Assembly: GCA_016283575.1 (NCBI GenBank)
Contig: JAEEND010000022.1
Coordinates: 170,086 to 234,085, forward strand
Direction of reading: 5' to 3'
Source of the DNA: Lachnospiraceae bacterium
Lineage (GTDB): Bacteria > Bacillota > Clostridia > Lachnospirales > Lachnospiraceae
Length of the DNA: 64,000 nucleotides
A program made the position numbers and the translations under genes. Below the pieces are notes generated by a model. That model did no database searches, was not told the origin of the DNA, and was given only the letters and a program-made list of their open reading frames with translations. Below, one piece after another: positions 17,044 to 26,330 of the stretch; position 1 is the first letter of the stretch; every line of letters starts with the position of its first letter.

Positions 17044-18309
17044 TTATCTGTTGGAAAGCTCCGTCATGATTTCCTCCCATGTAACATTTTTCATGGCCAT
17101 AAGCACCATTACATGATAAAGAAAATCGGAGATCTCATACTTTATCTCATTTGGATTAGGGTTTTTAGCCGCAATTACGATTTCAGTGGCTTCCTCTCCC
17201 ACTTTTTTAAGGACCTTATCAATACCCTTATCGAATAAATAATTGGTATATGAACCGTCCTTGGGATGAAGCTTTCTGTCATGAATAACGGAAAGTACGT
17301 CATTAAGCACCAGCAAAGGATTCTTTTCTTCAAATTCATCGATCACGATGTCATTAAAGAAGCAGGTCCTGTTTCCGGTGTGACAGGCAGCTCCGATCTG
17401 CTCAACCTTGGCAAGCAGAGTATCGGAATCGCAGTCATATTTAAGAGATTTTAAAAACTGGTAATGTCCGCTGGTATCACCCTTGGTCCACAATTCATTT
17501 CTGGATCTCGAGAAATAAGTCATGCGACCGGTGATAAGTGTCTTCTTATAGGATTCTTCATTCATATAAGCAAGCATCAATACTTCATCGGTCTTAAAAT
17601 CCTGCACGATACAGGGGATCATACCGTCTGAATTAAGCTTGAATTCGCTGAATGATTTATAAGAATCAACCATCAACTCTCTTAAACTGTAGAACTGGTC
17701 TGCATTGTCATTTACGACATGTCCGGTAATGCCGGAAACCCTGTCCATCTTTAGATATTCTAACATTTTATCAAGAGAGACCTCTTTATTCAACATTATA
17801 ATGCATTTAAAATCATCTTCATCCGTAAATTCATCGGATAAGTAGGCGTGTCTGTCTATAAATAAAAGAGTTTCGACATATTCTTTTAAAAGCGCCTTAT
17901 GAAAAAGAAACTCATTGCCGTCTTTAATTGCCGCTATAAGCTTGTCACGACCGAATTTCTTTGAGACCTCCGGAGTAATATCAAGATTAGATTCCTTGGA
18001 ATAATTAAGGCAAACCTTCTTGCAGCCTGCATAAAGCAGTTTTTTAACATCTTCCATCCTCTCGATATTTCCCGCACCGATAATGGGAATGGAAACTTCT
18101 TCGCATATCTCATGTATCAAATCTATGCTTTCTTCATGCTCTTTATCAGTCTTTGATAAATCAAAAATAATGACTTCATTGGCATTGGAATTCTCGTAAT
18201 ATTTAACCAGTCTTAAGGGATCCGTTTCCACTACCGTATTATCGGAAAAAGAAACTACCGCATGCTGATTTTTAATAAATACGCAGGGGATCAGTTTTTG
18301 AGTCTTCAT
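17044..18309 (-). CDS. hisI: HisIE with an N-terminal degenerate HisF-like domain
   Basis: 421 residues, about twice a normal HisIE. Residues 1-210 resemble the HisA/HisF barrel ([43 protein letters not shown]) but the catalytic aspartates are gone: F11 stands where HisF has D11 and K129 where it has D130. Residues 223-330 are phosphoribosyl-AMP cyclohydrolase with [24 protein letters not shown] and [12 protein letters not shown]. Residues 333-420 are phosphoribosyl-ATP pyrophosphatase with [16 protein letters not shown]. It carries out steps 2 and 3 of histidine synthesis. The start overlaps the hisB stop (ATGA). Confidence 0.93.
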   Translation of the reverse strand: MKTQKLIPCVFIKNQHAVVSFSDNTVVETDPLRLVKYYENSNANEVIIFDLSKTDKEHEESIDLIHEICEEVSIPIIGAGNIERMEDVKKLLYAGCKKVCLNYSKESNLDITPEVSKKFGRDKLIAAIKDGNEFLFHKALLKEYVETLLFIDRHAYLSDEFTDEDDFKCIIMLNKEVSLDKMLEYLKMDRVSGITGHVVNDNADQFYSLRELMVDSYKSFSEFKLNSDGMIPCIVQDFKTDEVLMLAYMNEESYKKTLITGRMTYFSRSRNELWTKGDTSGHYQFLKSLKYDCDSDTLLAKVEQIGAACHTGNRTCFFNDIVIDEFEEKNPLLVLNDVLSVIHDRKLHPKDGSYTNYLFDKGIDKVLKKVGEEATEIVIAAKNPNPNEIKYEISDFLYHVMVLMAMKNVTWEEIMTELSNR

Positions 18310-18893
18310 AAAACACCTTTCGTAGAGGGAATATCATTGCTTCTTTTTTCAATGGAAGTAGCTTCATCCAAAGCCTTGGAAAAAGCCTTGAACATTGCTT
18401 CGATCTTGTGATGATCATTATCGCCGGACAGTAATTTAATATGTAAATTCATGCCTGCCGAATAAGAAATGGCATAAAAGAATTCTTTTACCGTCTGCGT
18501 TTCAAAATATCCCACCCTGTCTGTTTTAAAATCACAGTCAAAAGAAAAATAAGGGCGTCCGCACAGATCAATCGCGCACATTACAAGGGTCTCATCCATG
18601 GGAAGGATAAAGCTTCCGTAACGCTTGATGCCTGATTTGTTGCCAAGTGCTTCTTTTATGGCAAGTCCAAGAACAATGCCCGTATCTTCCACGGTGTGGT
18701 GACAATCAACATTGAGATCGCCTTTAACAGCCAGTTTAAGATCAAAGAAACCGTGTTTGGCAAATCCTTCCAGCATATGGTCAAAGAAACCGATTCCTGT
18801 ATTTACTTCGGCTTTTCCTGATCCGTCCAGGTCTAACTGAAGGGAAATATTGGTTTCTTTAGTCTCTCTTTCGATCAATTTACATCTCTGCAT
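18306..18893 (-). CDS. hisB: Imidazoleglycerol-phosphate dehydratase HisB
   Basis: 195 residues, the single-function form. Manganese-binding motifs are visible: [27 protein letters not shown], and [18 protein letters not shown]. It dehydrates imidazole glycerol phosphate to imidazole acetol phosphate. It is 9 bases after hisD and overlaps hisIE by 4 bases. Confidence 0.97.
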   Translation of the reverse strand: MQRCKLIERETKETNISLQLDLDGSGKAEVNTGIGFFDHMLEGFAKHGFFDLKLAVKGDLNVDCHHTVEDTGIVLGLAIKEALGNKSGIKRYGSFILPMDETLVMCAIDLCGRPYFSFDCDFKTDRVGYFETQTVKEFFYAISYSAGMNLHIKLLSGDNDHHKIEAMFKAFSKALDEATSIEKRSNDIPSTKGVL

Positions 18894-18902
18894 GTAAGCC
18901 TC

Positions 18903-20195
18903 CTATTTATCAAATCGGACCTTAATTGAATTGGCATGAGCCGTTAAGCCTTCGCTTTCCGCAAAGGTTTCAATCTTTTCATGTACTTTTGAAAGCGCTT
19001 CCTTTGAGAAGGAAATAATACTTGTTTTCTTTACAAAATCATCAACGGATAATGGTGAAAAGAATCTGCTGGTTCCATTTGTGGGTAATATATGATTGGG
19101 GCCGGCAAAATAATCACCTAGGGGTTCAGAGGAATATTCGCCAAGGAATATTGCTCCCGCATTTTTAACCTTTGTCATAACTTCAAAGGGATTCTTTGTA
19201 AGTATTTCAAGATGTTCTGATGCAATATCATTTACAACGGAAACCGCTTCTTCAATATCTTTGGTCACGATCAAAAAACCGAAATTATCAAGGGATGCTT
19301 TGATTATATCTTTTCTTGAAAGAACCTTGGTAAATTCATCGATCTCTGCCTTCACTTTATCGGCCATGGCTTCATCAGTTGTAACTAAAATAGCAGATGC
19401 AAGTTCATCATGCTCAGCCTGAGAAAGAAGATCTGCGGCAACATATTTAGGATTGGCGGTTTCATCACAAAGTACAACTATCTCACTGGGACCCGCTATG
19501 GAATCTATACCCACATTTCCATATACATTCTTTTTGGCAAGGGCAACAAAAATGTTACCGGGACCTGTTATCTTATCAACCTTGGGAACAGAATCAGTAC
19601 CGAAAGCCATTGCCGCAATCGCCTGGGCTCCGCCCATTTTATAGATTTCATCAACTCCGGCAATATCAGCAGCAACTATTGTATTGGGGCTTATGGAACC
19701 ATCCTTTGCGGGAGGGGTTGCAAGAATGATCTTTTTAACGCCCGCTACAGTCGCAGGTATGACATTCATCAAAACGCTTGAAGGATATGCAGCCTTTCCG
19801 CCCGGAGCATAAGTACCCGCAATTTCAATGGGGATCATACGCTGACCGAGAATTGATCCGTCCGGCTTAGTATCGATCCAGGTATTTCTTACCTGTCTTT
19901 CATGGAAAGCCCGGATATTTTCAGCAGCTTCCTTTAATATTTCAACTAATTCGGGACTTACTTTTTTATAAGCTTCCTTTATCTCATCCTTGGTAACAAG
20001 AATGTTATCTTTATTTAAAGAAAAGCCATCAAATTCTTTGGTATAGGAAAATAAAGCACTGTCACCGTTATTCTTTACATCTTCAACGATTTTTTGCACC
20101 TTTTCTTCATATTTCCCGTAATTCAAAGTGCTTCTTTTTAAAAGTGTATTCAGAATATCTTTTTTGTTATCGGCATTAATTATTATCTTTTTCAT
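18903..20195 (-). CDS. hisD: Histidinol dehydrogenase HisD
   Basis: 430 residues, full length. Zinc and catalytic motifs: GTYAPGGKAAYPSS, KITGPGNIFVALAK, GPSEIVV, LSQAEHDELA, SEHLEI and DYFAGPNHILPT (the glutamate and histidine of SEHLE and the histidine of GPNH act in catalysis and zinc binding). It oxidises histidinol to histidine, the last two steps. It lies 10 bases after hisG. Confidence 0.97.
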   Translation of the reverse strand: MKKIIINADNKKDILNTLLKRSTLNYGKYEEKVQKIVEDVKNNGDSALFSYTKEFDGFSLNKDNILVTKDEIKEAYKKVSPELVEILKEAAENIRAFHERQVRNTWIDTKPDGSILGQRMIPIEIAGTYAPGGKAAYPSSVLMNVIPATVAGVKKIILATPPAKDGSISPNTIVAADIAGVDEIYKMGGAQAIAAMAFGTDSVPKVDKITGPGNIFVALAKKNVYGNVGIDSIAGPSEIVVLCDETANPKYVAADLLSQAEHDELASAILVTTDEAMADKVKAEIDEFTKVLSRKDIIKASLDNFGFLIVTKDIEEAVSVVNDIASEHLEILTKNPFEVMTKVKNAGAIFLGEYSSEPLGDYFAGPNHILPTNGTSRFFSPLSVDDFVKKTSIISFSKEALSKVHEKIETFAESEGLTAHANSIKVRFDK

Positions 20196-20205
20196 AAAAT
20201 TCCCT

Positions 20206-20850
20206 TTATAAGCAAGCTTTCATTTTATTTATGATATCGTTGATCCTTTTTCCTTCCATCTGCATGGAGACCTGATTTACTATCATGCGGGCGGACAAAG
20301 GGCAGATCTCTTCAAGAACCTGAAGTCCGTTCTCTTTTAAAGTGCTGCCGGTTTCCACAATATCAACTATCACGTCGGAAAGACCCACAATGGGGCCAAG
20401 TTCGACAGAACCGTTTAATTTAATAATATCTACGGTCTGATGCTTTTCATTATAAAAATAATCTTTGGCTACAACCGGATATTTGGTTGCAACACGAATG
20501 CGTTCTTTTGTCTGTAAGAGCACTTTGGACTTTTCAGGACCGCAGACACACATTCTGCATTTGCCAAAGCCTAAATCAAGGACTTCGTAGGCTCTTCTTC
20601 CTTCTTCCATAAGTGTATCTTTTCCGACAACTCCGATATCCGCAGCGCCGTATTCAACATATGTCGGAACATCGGGGCCCTTTGATAAAAAGAACTTAAG
20701 CTTCAATTCTTCATTAACAAAGATAAGTTTTCTTGTATTTTTATCTTTCATTTCTTCGCAGGTAATTCCGATCTCCTCCATAAGGGAAAGGGTCTTATCC
20801 GCAAGTCGCCCCTTTGCCAGGGCAAAAGTTAAATATCTTTTATCATCCAT
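20206..20850 (-). CDS. hisG: ATP phosphoribosyltransferase, short form HisG
   Basis: 214 residues, the short HisG that lacks the C-terminal regulatory domain and needs HisZ, which is encoded just upstream. It opens with LTFALAKGRLADKTLSLMEEIGI, and has GAADIGVVGKDTL and the phosphate-binding VDIVETGSTLKENGL. It starts histidine synthesis by joining ATP and PRPP. Confidence 0.96.
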   Translation of the reverse strand: MDDKRYLTFALAKGRLADKTLSLMEEIGITCEEMKDKNTRKLIFVNEELKLKFFLSKGPDVPTYVEYGAADIGVVGKDTLMEEGRRAYEVLDLGFGKCRMCVCGPEKSKVLLQTKERIRVATKYPVVAKDYFYNEKHQTVDIIKLNGSVELGPIVGLSDVIVDIVETGSTLKENGLQVLEEICPLSARMIVNQVSMQMEGKRINDIINKMKACL

Positions 20851-20852
20851 TT

Positions 20853-21965
20853 CTATTTTCTCTCTAAGCTTATGCGCTTTCCTGATTTTCTTAATTTAAC
20901 GGCTTCTTCAATCTTCTCTTTGAGATCATCATCCGTAAAATAGATCACTTCCGAATCACCCTTTACAGAAACGGGAATGTCCTGACCTCTTAAAGCCATT
21001 AACAGATCATCTACAACCATTACAAATCCGATGGCGGGCTTTGATGAGCCAAAGTGGCTTAAGAGAGTATCATATCTTCCGCCCTTTACAACGGCATCTC
21101 CCACACCATATGTGAAAGCCTTAAAAATAATGCCGGTGTAGTAGTTATATTTACTTAACATTCCAAGGTCGAAAGAAACATATTCTTCATTTCCGTATAT
21201 TTTAAGGGTCTCATAAACAGAAATTAATCGTTCAAGTGCTGCCTTGGATTTTTCATTAACAACTCTTTCCTTAAGATTTAAGATAACGGAAATGTCTCCC
21301 AGTGTATCCCCTGTCTTAAGTAAAAGATCCTTACATTTATCATTTACATGAAGAGTATCCAGAAGTGCTTCAGCGGAAAAACTGTTCTTTTTCTGAATAA
21401 GTTCTCTTAATTCATATTCTTTTTCTTCATCGATACCTGCTGATTCACATAAACCTTTAAAATAGTCCATATGGCCCAAAGAAACCTGAAAGTTCTTAAG
21501 CCCCAGGGATTTTAATGAATCAATGCATAAGTTGATTATCTCGGCATCCGCCGTAAAAGAAGCATCATTCATAAGCTCAACGCCGATCTGAGTAACTTCT
21601 TTTAACTTACCCTGTAATTCGCTGTAATTTACAAAGGTATTTCCCATATAGGTTAATTTGATGGGACGCACTTCGTCAGCAAAATATTTGGAAACGCTTC
21701 TTGCAACAGAAGGTGTAAAGTCAGGTCTCAAGCATAAGGTATCGCCGTAATTATCAAAGAATTTATATAATTCCTTGCTGGATGTGGTGCCGATCTCCTT
21801 GGAGAAAACATCAAAATATTCAAAAGTAGGTGTTTCAATATCAGAAAAACCATATGAATAAATGGTTTCTTTAAGTTTACTTTCCACAGTGAGCTTTCGC
21901 TGCATCTCGGTTCCGTATATATCTCTTACTCCGTCAGGAGTATGTACAAGCTTTTTAATGGTCAT
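20853..21965 (-). CDS. hisZ: ATP phosphoribosyltransferase regulatory subunit HisZ
   Basis: 370 residues from the ATG at 21965, which a GGAAG site supports; the reading frame extends further upstream without a good start. It resembles class II histidyl-tRNA synthetase catalytic domains (TPDGVRDIYG, TLCLRPDFTPSVARSVSKYF, VVKGGRYDTLLSHFG) but lacks the anticodon-binding domain and is shorter than HisS. It gives feedback control to short HisG. First gene of the his operon. Confidence 0.95.
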   Translation of the reverse strand: MTIKKLVHTPDGVRDIYGTEMQRKLTVESKLKETIYSYGFSDIETPTFEYFDVFSKEIGTTSSKELYKFFDNYGDTLCLRPDFTPSVARSVSKYFADEVRPIKLTYMGNTFVNYSELQGKLKEVTQIGVELMNDASFTADAEIINLCIDSLKSLGLKNFQVSLGHMDYFKGLCESAGIDEEKEYELRELIQKKNSFSAEALLDTLHVNDKCKDLLLKTGDTLGDISVILNLKERVVNEKSKAALERLISVYETLKIYGNEEYVSFDLGMLSKYNYYTGIIFKAFTYGVGDAVVKGGRYDTLLSHFGSSKPAIGFVMVVDDLLMALRGQDIPVSVKGDSEVIYFTDDDLKEKIEEAVKLRKSGKRISLERK

Positions 21966-22007
21966 AAGTACTTCCTTCGCTTTAGTGAGGTAACGTGCTA
22001 CCCAATT

Positions 22008-22036
22008 ATCATAGTAGCATATTAAACTTATGTCAA
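22008..22036 (-). promoter_or_regulatory. Promoter of the histidine operon
   Basis: On the minus strand TTGACA (22036-22031), 17-bp spacer, TATGAT (22013-22008). A second TTGACA lies at 22047-22042. The leader is about 35-40 bases, with a small GGTA/TACC hairpin, too short for a T-box. Confidence 0.75.
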
Positions 22037-22043
22037 TCAAATG

Positions 22044-22580
22044 TCAATCATTTTCTTTTTCAAGATCCTTGGCGATCATATCTAAGAAGGGTACCAAAAC
22101 ACCCGGCTTCTTAGGAAGAAAATTATCCGGATTAAGCTCATCAAAACGAATGCTTTTGCGTATCCCCGCCCTGGCGCGTTCCACATAAACATTCATTTCT
22201 TCAATATTCATATAATAGATTAAATCTTTTTTAGTGTAATAGATTAAGAAAAAAGCGACGCCCCTCTGGGCATGGAAATCATTCATGAACTCTACCTGAT
22301 GATCATGAATATTCTGTAAAGAAAAGGTATCCACATTGCATTCTTTTGCATCAAAGCAAACGGGAACACCCTGACAGGCACCGATATAATCGACGGTACT
22401 CTTCTTTTCAAAATAAGCCAAAGTGATATGCCTGGTCTTTTGGTCGATGGAAATGGGCGTGATGGGGGTGGGGACCTTTTGAATAAGGCAAAGTCCCTTG
22501 TCTTTGTAATACTCATTGGTTCGATTTATCATGTCTTCAAAGGCAGAACCCCTTAATCCTCTTGTATTCCACGTAGGCAT
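22044..22580 (-). CDS. recU: Holliday junction resolvase RecU
   Basis: 178 residues. It opens with TWNTRGLRGSAFEDMINRTNEYY, the RecU hallmark, and has the nuclease residues in STVDYIGACQGVPVCFDAKEC (the aspartate of VDYIG and the D/ExK-like FDAKE). RecU cuts Holliday junctions in Firmicutes in place of RuvC, and ruvAB are also encoded in this window. In Bacillus it pairs with a PBP gene; here it follows an RluA-family gene. Confidence 0.92.
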   Translation of the reverse strand: MPTWNTRGLRGSAFEDMINRTNEYYKDKGLCLIQKVPTPITPISIDQKTRHITLAYFEKKSTVDYIGACQGVPVCFDAKECNVDTFSLQNIHDHQVEFMNDFHAQRGVAFFLIYYTKKDLIYYMNIEEMNVYVERARAGIRKSIRFDELNPDNFLPKKPGVLVPFLDMIAKDLEKEND

Positions 22581-22588
22581 AAAGACTC

Positions 22589-23551
22589 CTAAAAATACTT
22601 ATTTATACTTTCTGTTTTACATTCAATTACTTTTTTATTTAAAAATTCATCATACGTTTCCGGGAACTCAAGTCTCTCGGCATATAAAAACTGATGCTTT
22701 TCCCCGGGGAATGCGCCGCCGTATTTCACATCGCCGATAATGGGATGCCCCATATATGATAAATGTGCCCGAATCTGATGAGTTTTTCCCGTAATAAGAT
22801 GAACGGATAACAAAGTGATATCCTTATCCTTATTATATTTTAAAGGTTTATAGGCTGTTTTGATTTCTTTATAGTCATCAGTTTCTTTTTTATTACTTAC
22901 ATAGACCCTGTTACTTTTTTCATCTTTATATAAAAAGCCTGATATTTCGGAATCAGATTTAATTTCACCTTTAACGATAGTGAGGTAATACTTTTTAACG
23001 CTTCTTTCTTTAAACATGGCATTAAGAATATTGGCGCCTGCCACAGTCTTACCGAAAGTGATGATCCCGCCTGTATTCCTGTCAAGCCTGTTACATATGG
23101 ATGGTTTAAATCTTTTTAAGGAATCAGCGCTTATCTTCCCTTCGGATAATAAATATCCGATACATGCTTCATTTATGGAAAAAGAATTCTTTTCGTCTTT
23201 TTGAGAAAGCATGCCCACGGGTTTATTTATAAATAAATAATCCTCATTTTCAGAAAGAATATGCTCTTTAAAATTTATAAAAGCCTTGTAAGCATTTAAA
23301 TACTCACTGACATCCAAGGGCTCGTCTTTTAATCCCGAAAAAGTATTTATGGTATCATCGGTCATATATATCTTTATGGAATCACCTGATGAAACCTTTT
23401 CTTTTCCGGTGCATTTTTTATCATTAAGAACAATGTTTTTCTTTCGGATCTGCTTATAAATAAAGCCTTCGGAAGCATTATTCAGAATTCTTTTTATGAA
23501 TTTAACGGCGGTCTGACCCGCATCTTCTTTTTTAACTATAAATTCCTGCAT
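22589..23551 (-). CDS. RluA-family pseudouridine synthase (RluC-like)
   Basis: 320 residues from the ATG at 23551, which overlaps the end of the upstream gene by codons and lacks a strong ribosome site; coupling is likely. The N-terminal S4 domain (about 10-75) precedes the catalytic domain with CNRLDRNTGG (nucleophile aspartate in RLDRNT) and TGKTHQIRAHLSYMGHPI. The target uridines are unknown, probably in 23S rRNA. RluC has the same S4-plus-catalytic layout. Confidence 0.87.
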   Translation of the reverse strand: MQEFIVKKEDAGQTAVKFIKRILNNASEGFIYKQIRKKNIVLNDKKCTGKEKVSSGDSIKIYMTDDTINTFSGLKDEPLDVSEYLNAYKAFINFKEHILSENEDYLFINKPVGMLSQKDEKNSFSINEACIGYLLSEGKISADSLKRFKPSICNRLDRNTGGIITFGKTVAGANILNAMFKERSVKKYYLTIVKGEIKSDSEISGFLYKDEKSNRVYVSNKKETDDYKEIKTAYKPLKYNKDKDITLLSVHLITGKTHQIRAHLSYMGHPIIGDVKYGGAFPGEKHQFLYAERLEFPETYDEFLNKKVIECKTESINKYF

Positions 23552-23567
23552 TTTATTAAATATAATC

Positions 23568-24134
23568 TTATAAGGATATTCCGAGGATATTATCAAACAA
23601 AAATACCGTATCTTCATTTTCGACATCAAGATTCTTTAATTCCTTAATGCGTTCAATAAATTTAGTTTCTTCATCAGATGAAAAAACTTTTACGGTTATA
23701 CCTTCGATATTAACCTTTTTAAGAGATTCCAAAATATGTTCCTCAGCCTTTTTTACATTTGTTTTCTCATCTTCCGTTATAAAGATAAGGCTTTTTTTGC
23801 GATAAAATCCGGCGCTCAGAGAATAGTTTTCCGAATATGTGGTTAAGAACAGGTCATAAAAAGAAGCATCCGCATTTTCATTAATAAGCTTATCGTGAAG
23901 GGATGATGAACATCCCTTTGCCTTTGTGAACATCACAAAATTCACGGCAAACTTTGCCATGGGAAGGATTCCGAGAACAGCAACAAAAGTAAGTAAATTC
24001 TTATTGGAACCCGTTGAATATATGCCCAGATAATAAATACCCACACTTAATGAAAGCATAATAAGAGATTTAATGAGCTCAGTAAACTTCTGTTTCTTTA
24101 TATATCCGTAAGTACCTTTTTTATTTTTGATCAT
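23568..24134 (-). CDS. Unknown two-helix membrane protein
   Basis: 188 residues, not recognised. Two membrane helices (about 18-38 and 47-68) follow a basic N-terminus, and a soluble C-terminal domain (about 85-188) contains a possible alpha/beta fold with KSLIFITEDEK, GITVKVFSS and TVFLFDN strands. It is in an operon with an SDR oxidoreductase and two pseudouridine synthase genes. It lacks a good ribosome binding site. No function is proposed. Confidence 0.75.
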   Translation of the reverse strand: MIKNKKGTYGYIKKQKFTELIKSLIMLSLSVGIYYLGIYSTGSNKNLLTFVAVLGILPMAKFAVNFVMFTKAKGCSSSLHDKLINENADASFYDLFLTTYSENYSLSAGFYRKKSLIFITEDEKTNVKKAEEHILESLKKVNIEGITVKVFSSDEETKFIERIKELKNLDVENEDTVFLFDNILGISL

Positions 24135-24161
24135 TTGATTATACTCATAACTTTCTAAATT

Positions 24162-24923
24162 TTATAATAATCCCGTTAAGAAAAGGATCGCATCATGTGG
24201 CAGTATTTTAGTTAAAAGCCTGAACAGATTCATGGATATTGAATATACGGAAACACTTCTTCTGTGATAAGCATCCACAAGGGCTTTCTTTACAACATTC
24301 TTTGCTTCAGACATAATATATTTCTTGATATCAAGAATCTTTCCATGCTTTTCGGCTATATCAAAGAACTCCGTCTTAACGGGACCCGGGCATACTGCGG
24401 TAACAGAAATGCCTTCCTTTCTGAGTTCTTCGTTTAATGCTCTTGAAAAGCTCATAACATAGGCTTTTGTTGCTGCATAAACCGCAAATCCGGATTGAGG
24501 CACAAAGGATGCTGATGATGCAAATTGAATGATACGTGCGCCCTTATGCATATATTTAAGAGCCATATGAGTCATATCCGTTAAAGCTTCACAATTAAGC
24601 CTTACCATACCGGACTGCTCTTTTCTCGGTATATCTTTAAATTTACCGATAATGCCATAACCGGATGCATTTACCAATAGTTTTATATTGGGGTTTTCCT
24701 TCTGAAGAAGCACGAATAACTCATGCATATCTTTATTGTTGGTAAGATCCATTGATATAACTTTAGCTTTATGATTAAGGCTTCGTGAAAGAGATTCAAG
24801 TCTTTCCACTCTCCTGGCAATGAGCCAGATCTCGTCAATTCCGTCTTCGTAGATTCTATCCACCTGTCTTGCCATTTCCGCACCCATGCCTGAAGATGCT
24901 CCGGTAATAACTGCAATATTCAT
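24162..24923 (-). CDS. Short-chain dehydrogenase/reductase (SDR)
   Basis: 253 residues, classical SDR size. The NAD(P)-binding motif TGASSGMG (about 8-15), the NxSG-like LLVNASGYGI and the catalytic tyrosine and lysine in YAATKAYV with the preceding serine (FASSASF) are all present. Substrate unknown. The C-terminus is hydrophobic. It lies 11 bases after the rsuA-type gene. Confidence 0.87.
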   Translation of the reverse strand: MNIAVITGASSGMGAEMARQVDRIYEDGIDEIWLIARRVERLESLSRSLNHKAKVISMDLTNNKDMHELFVLLQKENPNIKLLVNASGYGIIGKFKDIPRKEQSGMVRLNCEALTDMTHMALKYMHKGARIIQFASSASFVPQSGFAVYAATKAYVMSFSRALNEELRKEGISVTAVCPGPVKTEFFDIAEKHGKILDIKKYIMSEAKNVVKKALVDAYHRRSVSVYSISMNLFRLLTKILPHDAILFLTGLL

Positions 24924-24934
24924 AACTTCCTCCT

Positions 24935-25630
24935 TTATTTTTTAAGTAATAAAAGTTCTTCTTTTGTTAATTGCCTGTATTCGCCTTCTTTCAGGCTTTC
25001 ATCAAGCTTTATGTCGCCGATACCGATTCTTTTTAAGTAAATAACCTTATTACCGACAGCCGCGGCCATTCTTTTAACCTGATGATACATGCCTTCATTT
25101 ATGGTAAGAAGAATTTCTTTTTCATTAAGTTTAAGAGTCTTGGCGGGCTTTGTAATACCGTCACCCTTTAATTCAACTCCTGCTTCGAGCTTAAGTAAAG
25201 AATCATCGGTAATCGGGTCTTTAAGCCCCACAAAATAAGTCTTTGGTACATGATGACCGGGACTTGTTAAATGATGACATAAATCTCCGTCATCCGTTAT
25301 TATGATAAGCCCATGCGTATCCTTATCGAGTCTTCCTACAGGGACAAGGCCTTTCCTGTTCTCGGATCTGAAAAGATCGATCACTGTTTTATCCTTATCA
25401 TCAGTAACAGCGCTTACTATTCCTGCGGGTTTATTAAGCATAAAATATACATTTTTTATATATTTAAGCTTCTCACCTTTATAAAACACAGTATCTGAAT
25501 CAGGATCAACGTGAGCACCGGGATCTTTAACCGTTTCACCGTTTACATTAACAAGGCCTTTTTTAATAAAAGACTTGGCTTCACTTCTGGTGCATATATT
25601 TAAATCACACAATAATTTGTCAATCCTCAT
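24935..25630 (-). CDS. rsuA: RsuA-family 16S rRNA pseudouridine synthase
   Basis: 231 residues, with an N-terminal S4 domain (1-60, MRIDKLLCDLNICTRSEAKSFIKKG) and the RsuA-type catalytic block GRLDKDTHGLIIITDDG, in which the aspartate of RLDKDT is the nucleophile, and MYHQVKRM near the end. The family modifies U516 of 16S rRNA or other sites. No Shine-Dalgarno sequence lies before the ATG, and the predicted transcript starts about at the ATG, so a leaderless message is possible. Confidence 0.88.
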   Translation of the reverse strand: MRIDKLLCDLNICTRSEAKSFIKKGLVNVNGETVKDPGAHVDPDSDTVFYKGEKLKYIKNVYFMLNKPAGIVSAVTDDKDKTVIDLFRSENRKGLVPVGRLDKDTHGLIIITDDGDLCHHLTSPGHHVPKTYFVGLKDPITDDSLLKLEAGVELKGDGITKPAKTLKLNEKEILLTINEGMYHQVKRMAAAVGNKVIYLKRIGIGDIKLDESLKEGEYRQLTKEELLLLKK

Positions 25631-25636
25631 GCATTA

Positions 25637-25642
25637 AGTATA
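25637..25642 (-). promoter_or_regulatory. -10 element of the rsuA-type operon
   Basis: TATACT on the minus strand, only 6 bases before the ATG. The -35 region (TTTTTA at 17 bp) is weak. Confidence 0.4.
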
Positions 25643-25667
25643 CAACAACTTGTGGTTTATAAAAAGA

Positions 25668-25714
25668 AAAAACCCCTCTTATCATATTAAAAATTAATAA
25701 AGATAAGAGAGGAA
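25668..25714 (-). terminator. Terminator of the parE-to-coiled-coil-protein operon
   Basis: On the minus strand CCTCTCTTATC pairs with GATAAGAGGGG (ends near 25673), followed by six T. Confidence 0.8.
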
Positions 25715-25726
25715 AAATCAAAAGGC

Positions 25727-26326
25727 TTAAATAATATCAGGTGAATCGGATGCATTTAATCCCAGGTCTTCAAGGTCATCTTCAACATCCGTAGGATGAA
25801 GCTCTGTTCTGTTACTCTTAATAATAGCATTGGTATTATTAAGTTCGCTTATAAGCTCATTATAATTGGCAACGGCTTCTTTGGTTGCATGAGTAATGAT
25901 ATTTTCAAGGTTTGCAAGGAGATCGTCGGTATACTGCATCGCTGATGCTCTGACTGAATTAGCTTCGATCTGAGCATTATCAAGGATTTCCTGCGCTTCT
26001 TTTGAAGCCATTGAAATTACATTGTTGGCTTTATCATAGGCCTGCTGCATGATCTCATGCTCATTAACCAGTTCATTGGTCTTGATAGTGGCCTTGCTTA
26101 TCAAATCCTCAGCTTTCTTACGAGCGTCCTCCAATATTGCATCGCGATTGCTTATCATCTTCTGGTAACGCTTTATTTCTTCGGGAGTCTTCTGTCTTAA
26201 CTCGCGAAGAAGCTCGTCGATCTGATCCTTGTTAACGATAATTCTGGTATTCGAAAGTGTCTGGAATTTACAGCTGTCAATGTAAGCTTCAATTTCATCA
26301 ATCAATTCTTCGATTTTGCTGGTCAT
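25727..26326 (-). CDS. Coiled-coil protein downstream of coaD
   Basis: 200 residues from the ATG at 26326, 8 bases after an AGGAG site and overlapping the coaD stop region. It is almost wholly helical. A long charged coiled coil runs from about residue 45 to 165 with the pattern AILEDARKKAEDLISKA and ASKEAQEILDNAQIEANSV. This resembles the V-type ATPase subunit H or DivIVA style of coiled coil and is often annotated only as 'ATPase', which is not supported here. A conserved position after coaD suggests a shared transcript. Function unknown. Confidence 0.8.
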   Translation of the reverse strand: MTSKIEELIDEIEAYIDSCKFQTLSNTRIIVNKDQIDELLRELRQKTPEEIKRYQKMISNRDAILEDARKKAEDLISKATIKTNELVNEHEIMQQAYDKANNVISMASKEAQEILDNAQIEANSVRASAMQYTDDLLANLENIITHATKEAVANYNELISELNNTNAIIKSNRTELHPTDVEDDLEDLGLNASDSPDII

Positions 26327-26330
26327 ATGC

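Noticed and set aside
21966..22060. T-box or attenuator controlling the his operon
   Set aside because: The leader is only about 35-40 bases; no specifier loop or AGGGTGGNACC antiterminator sequence is present.
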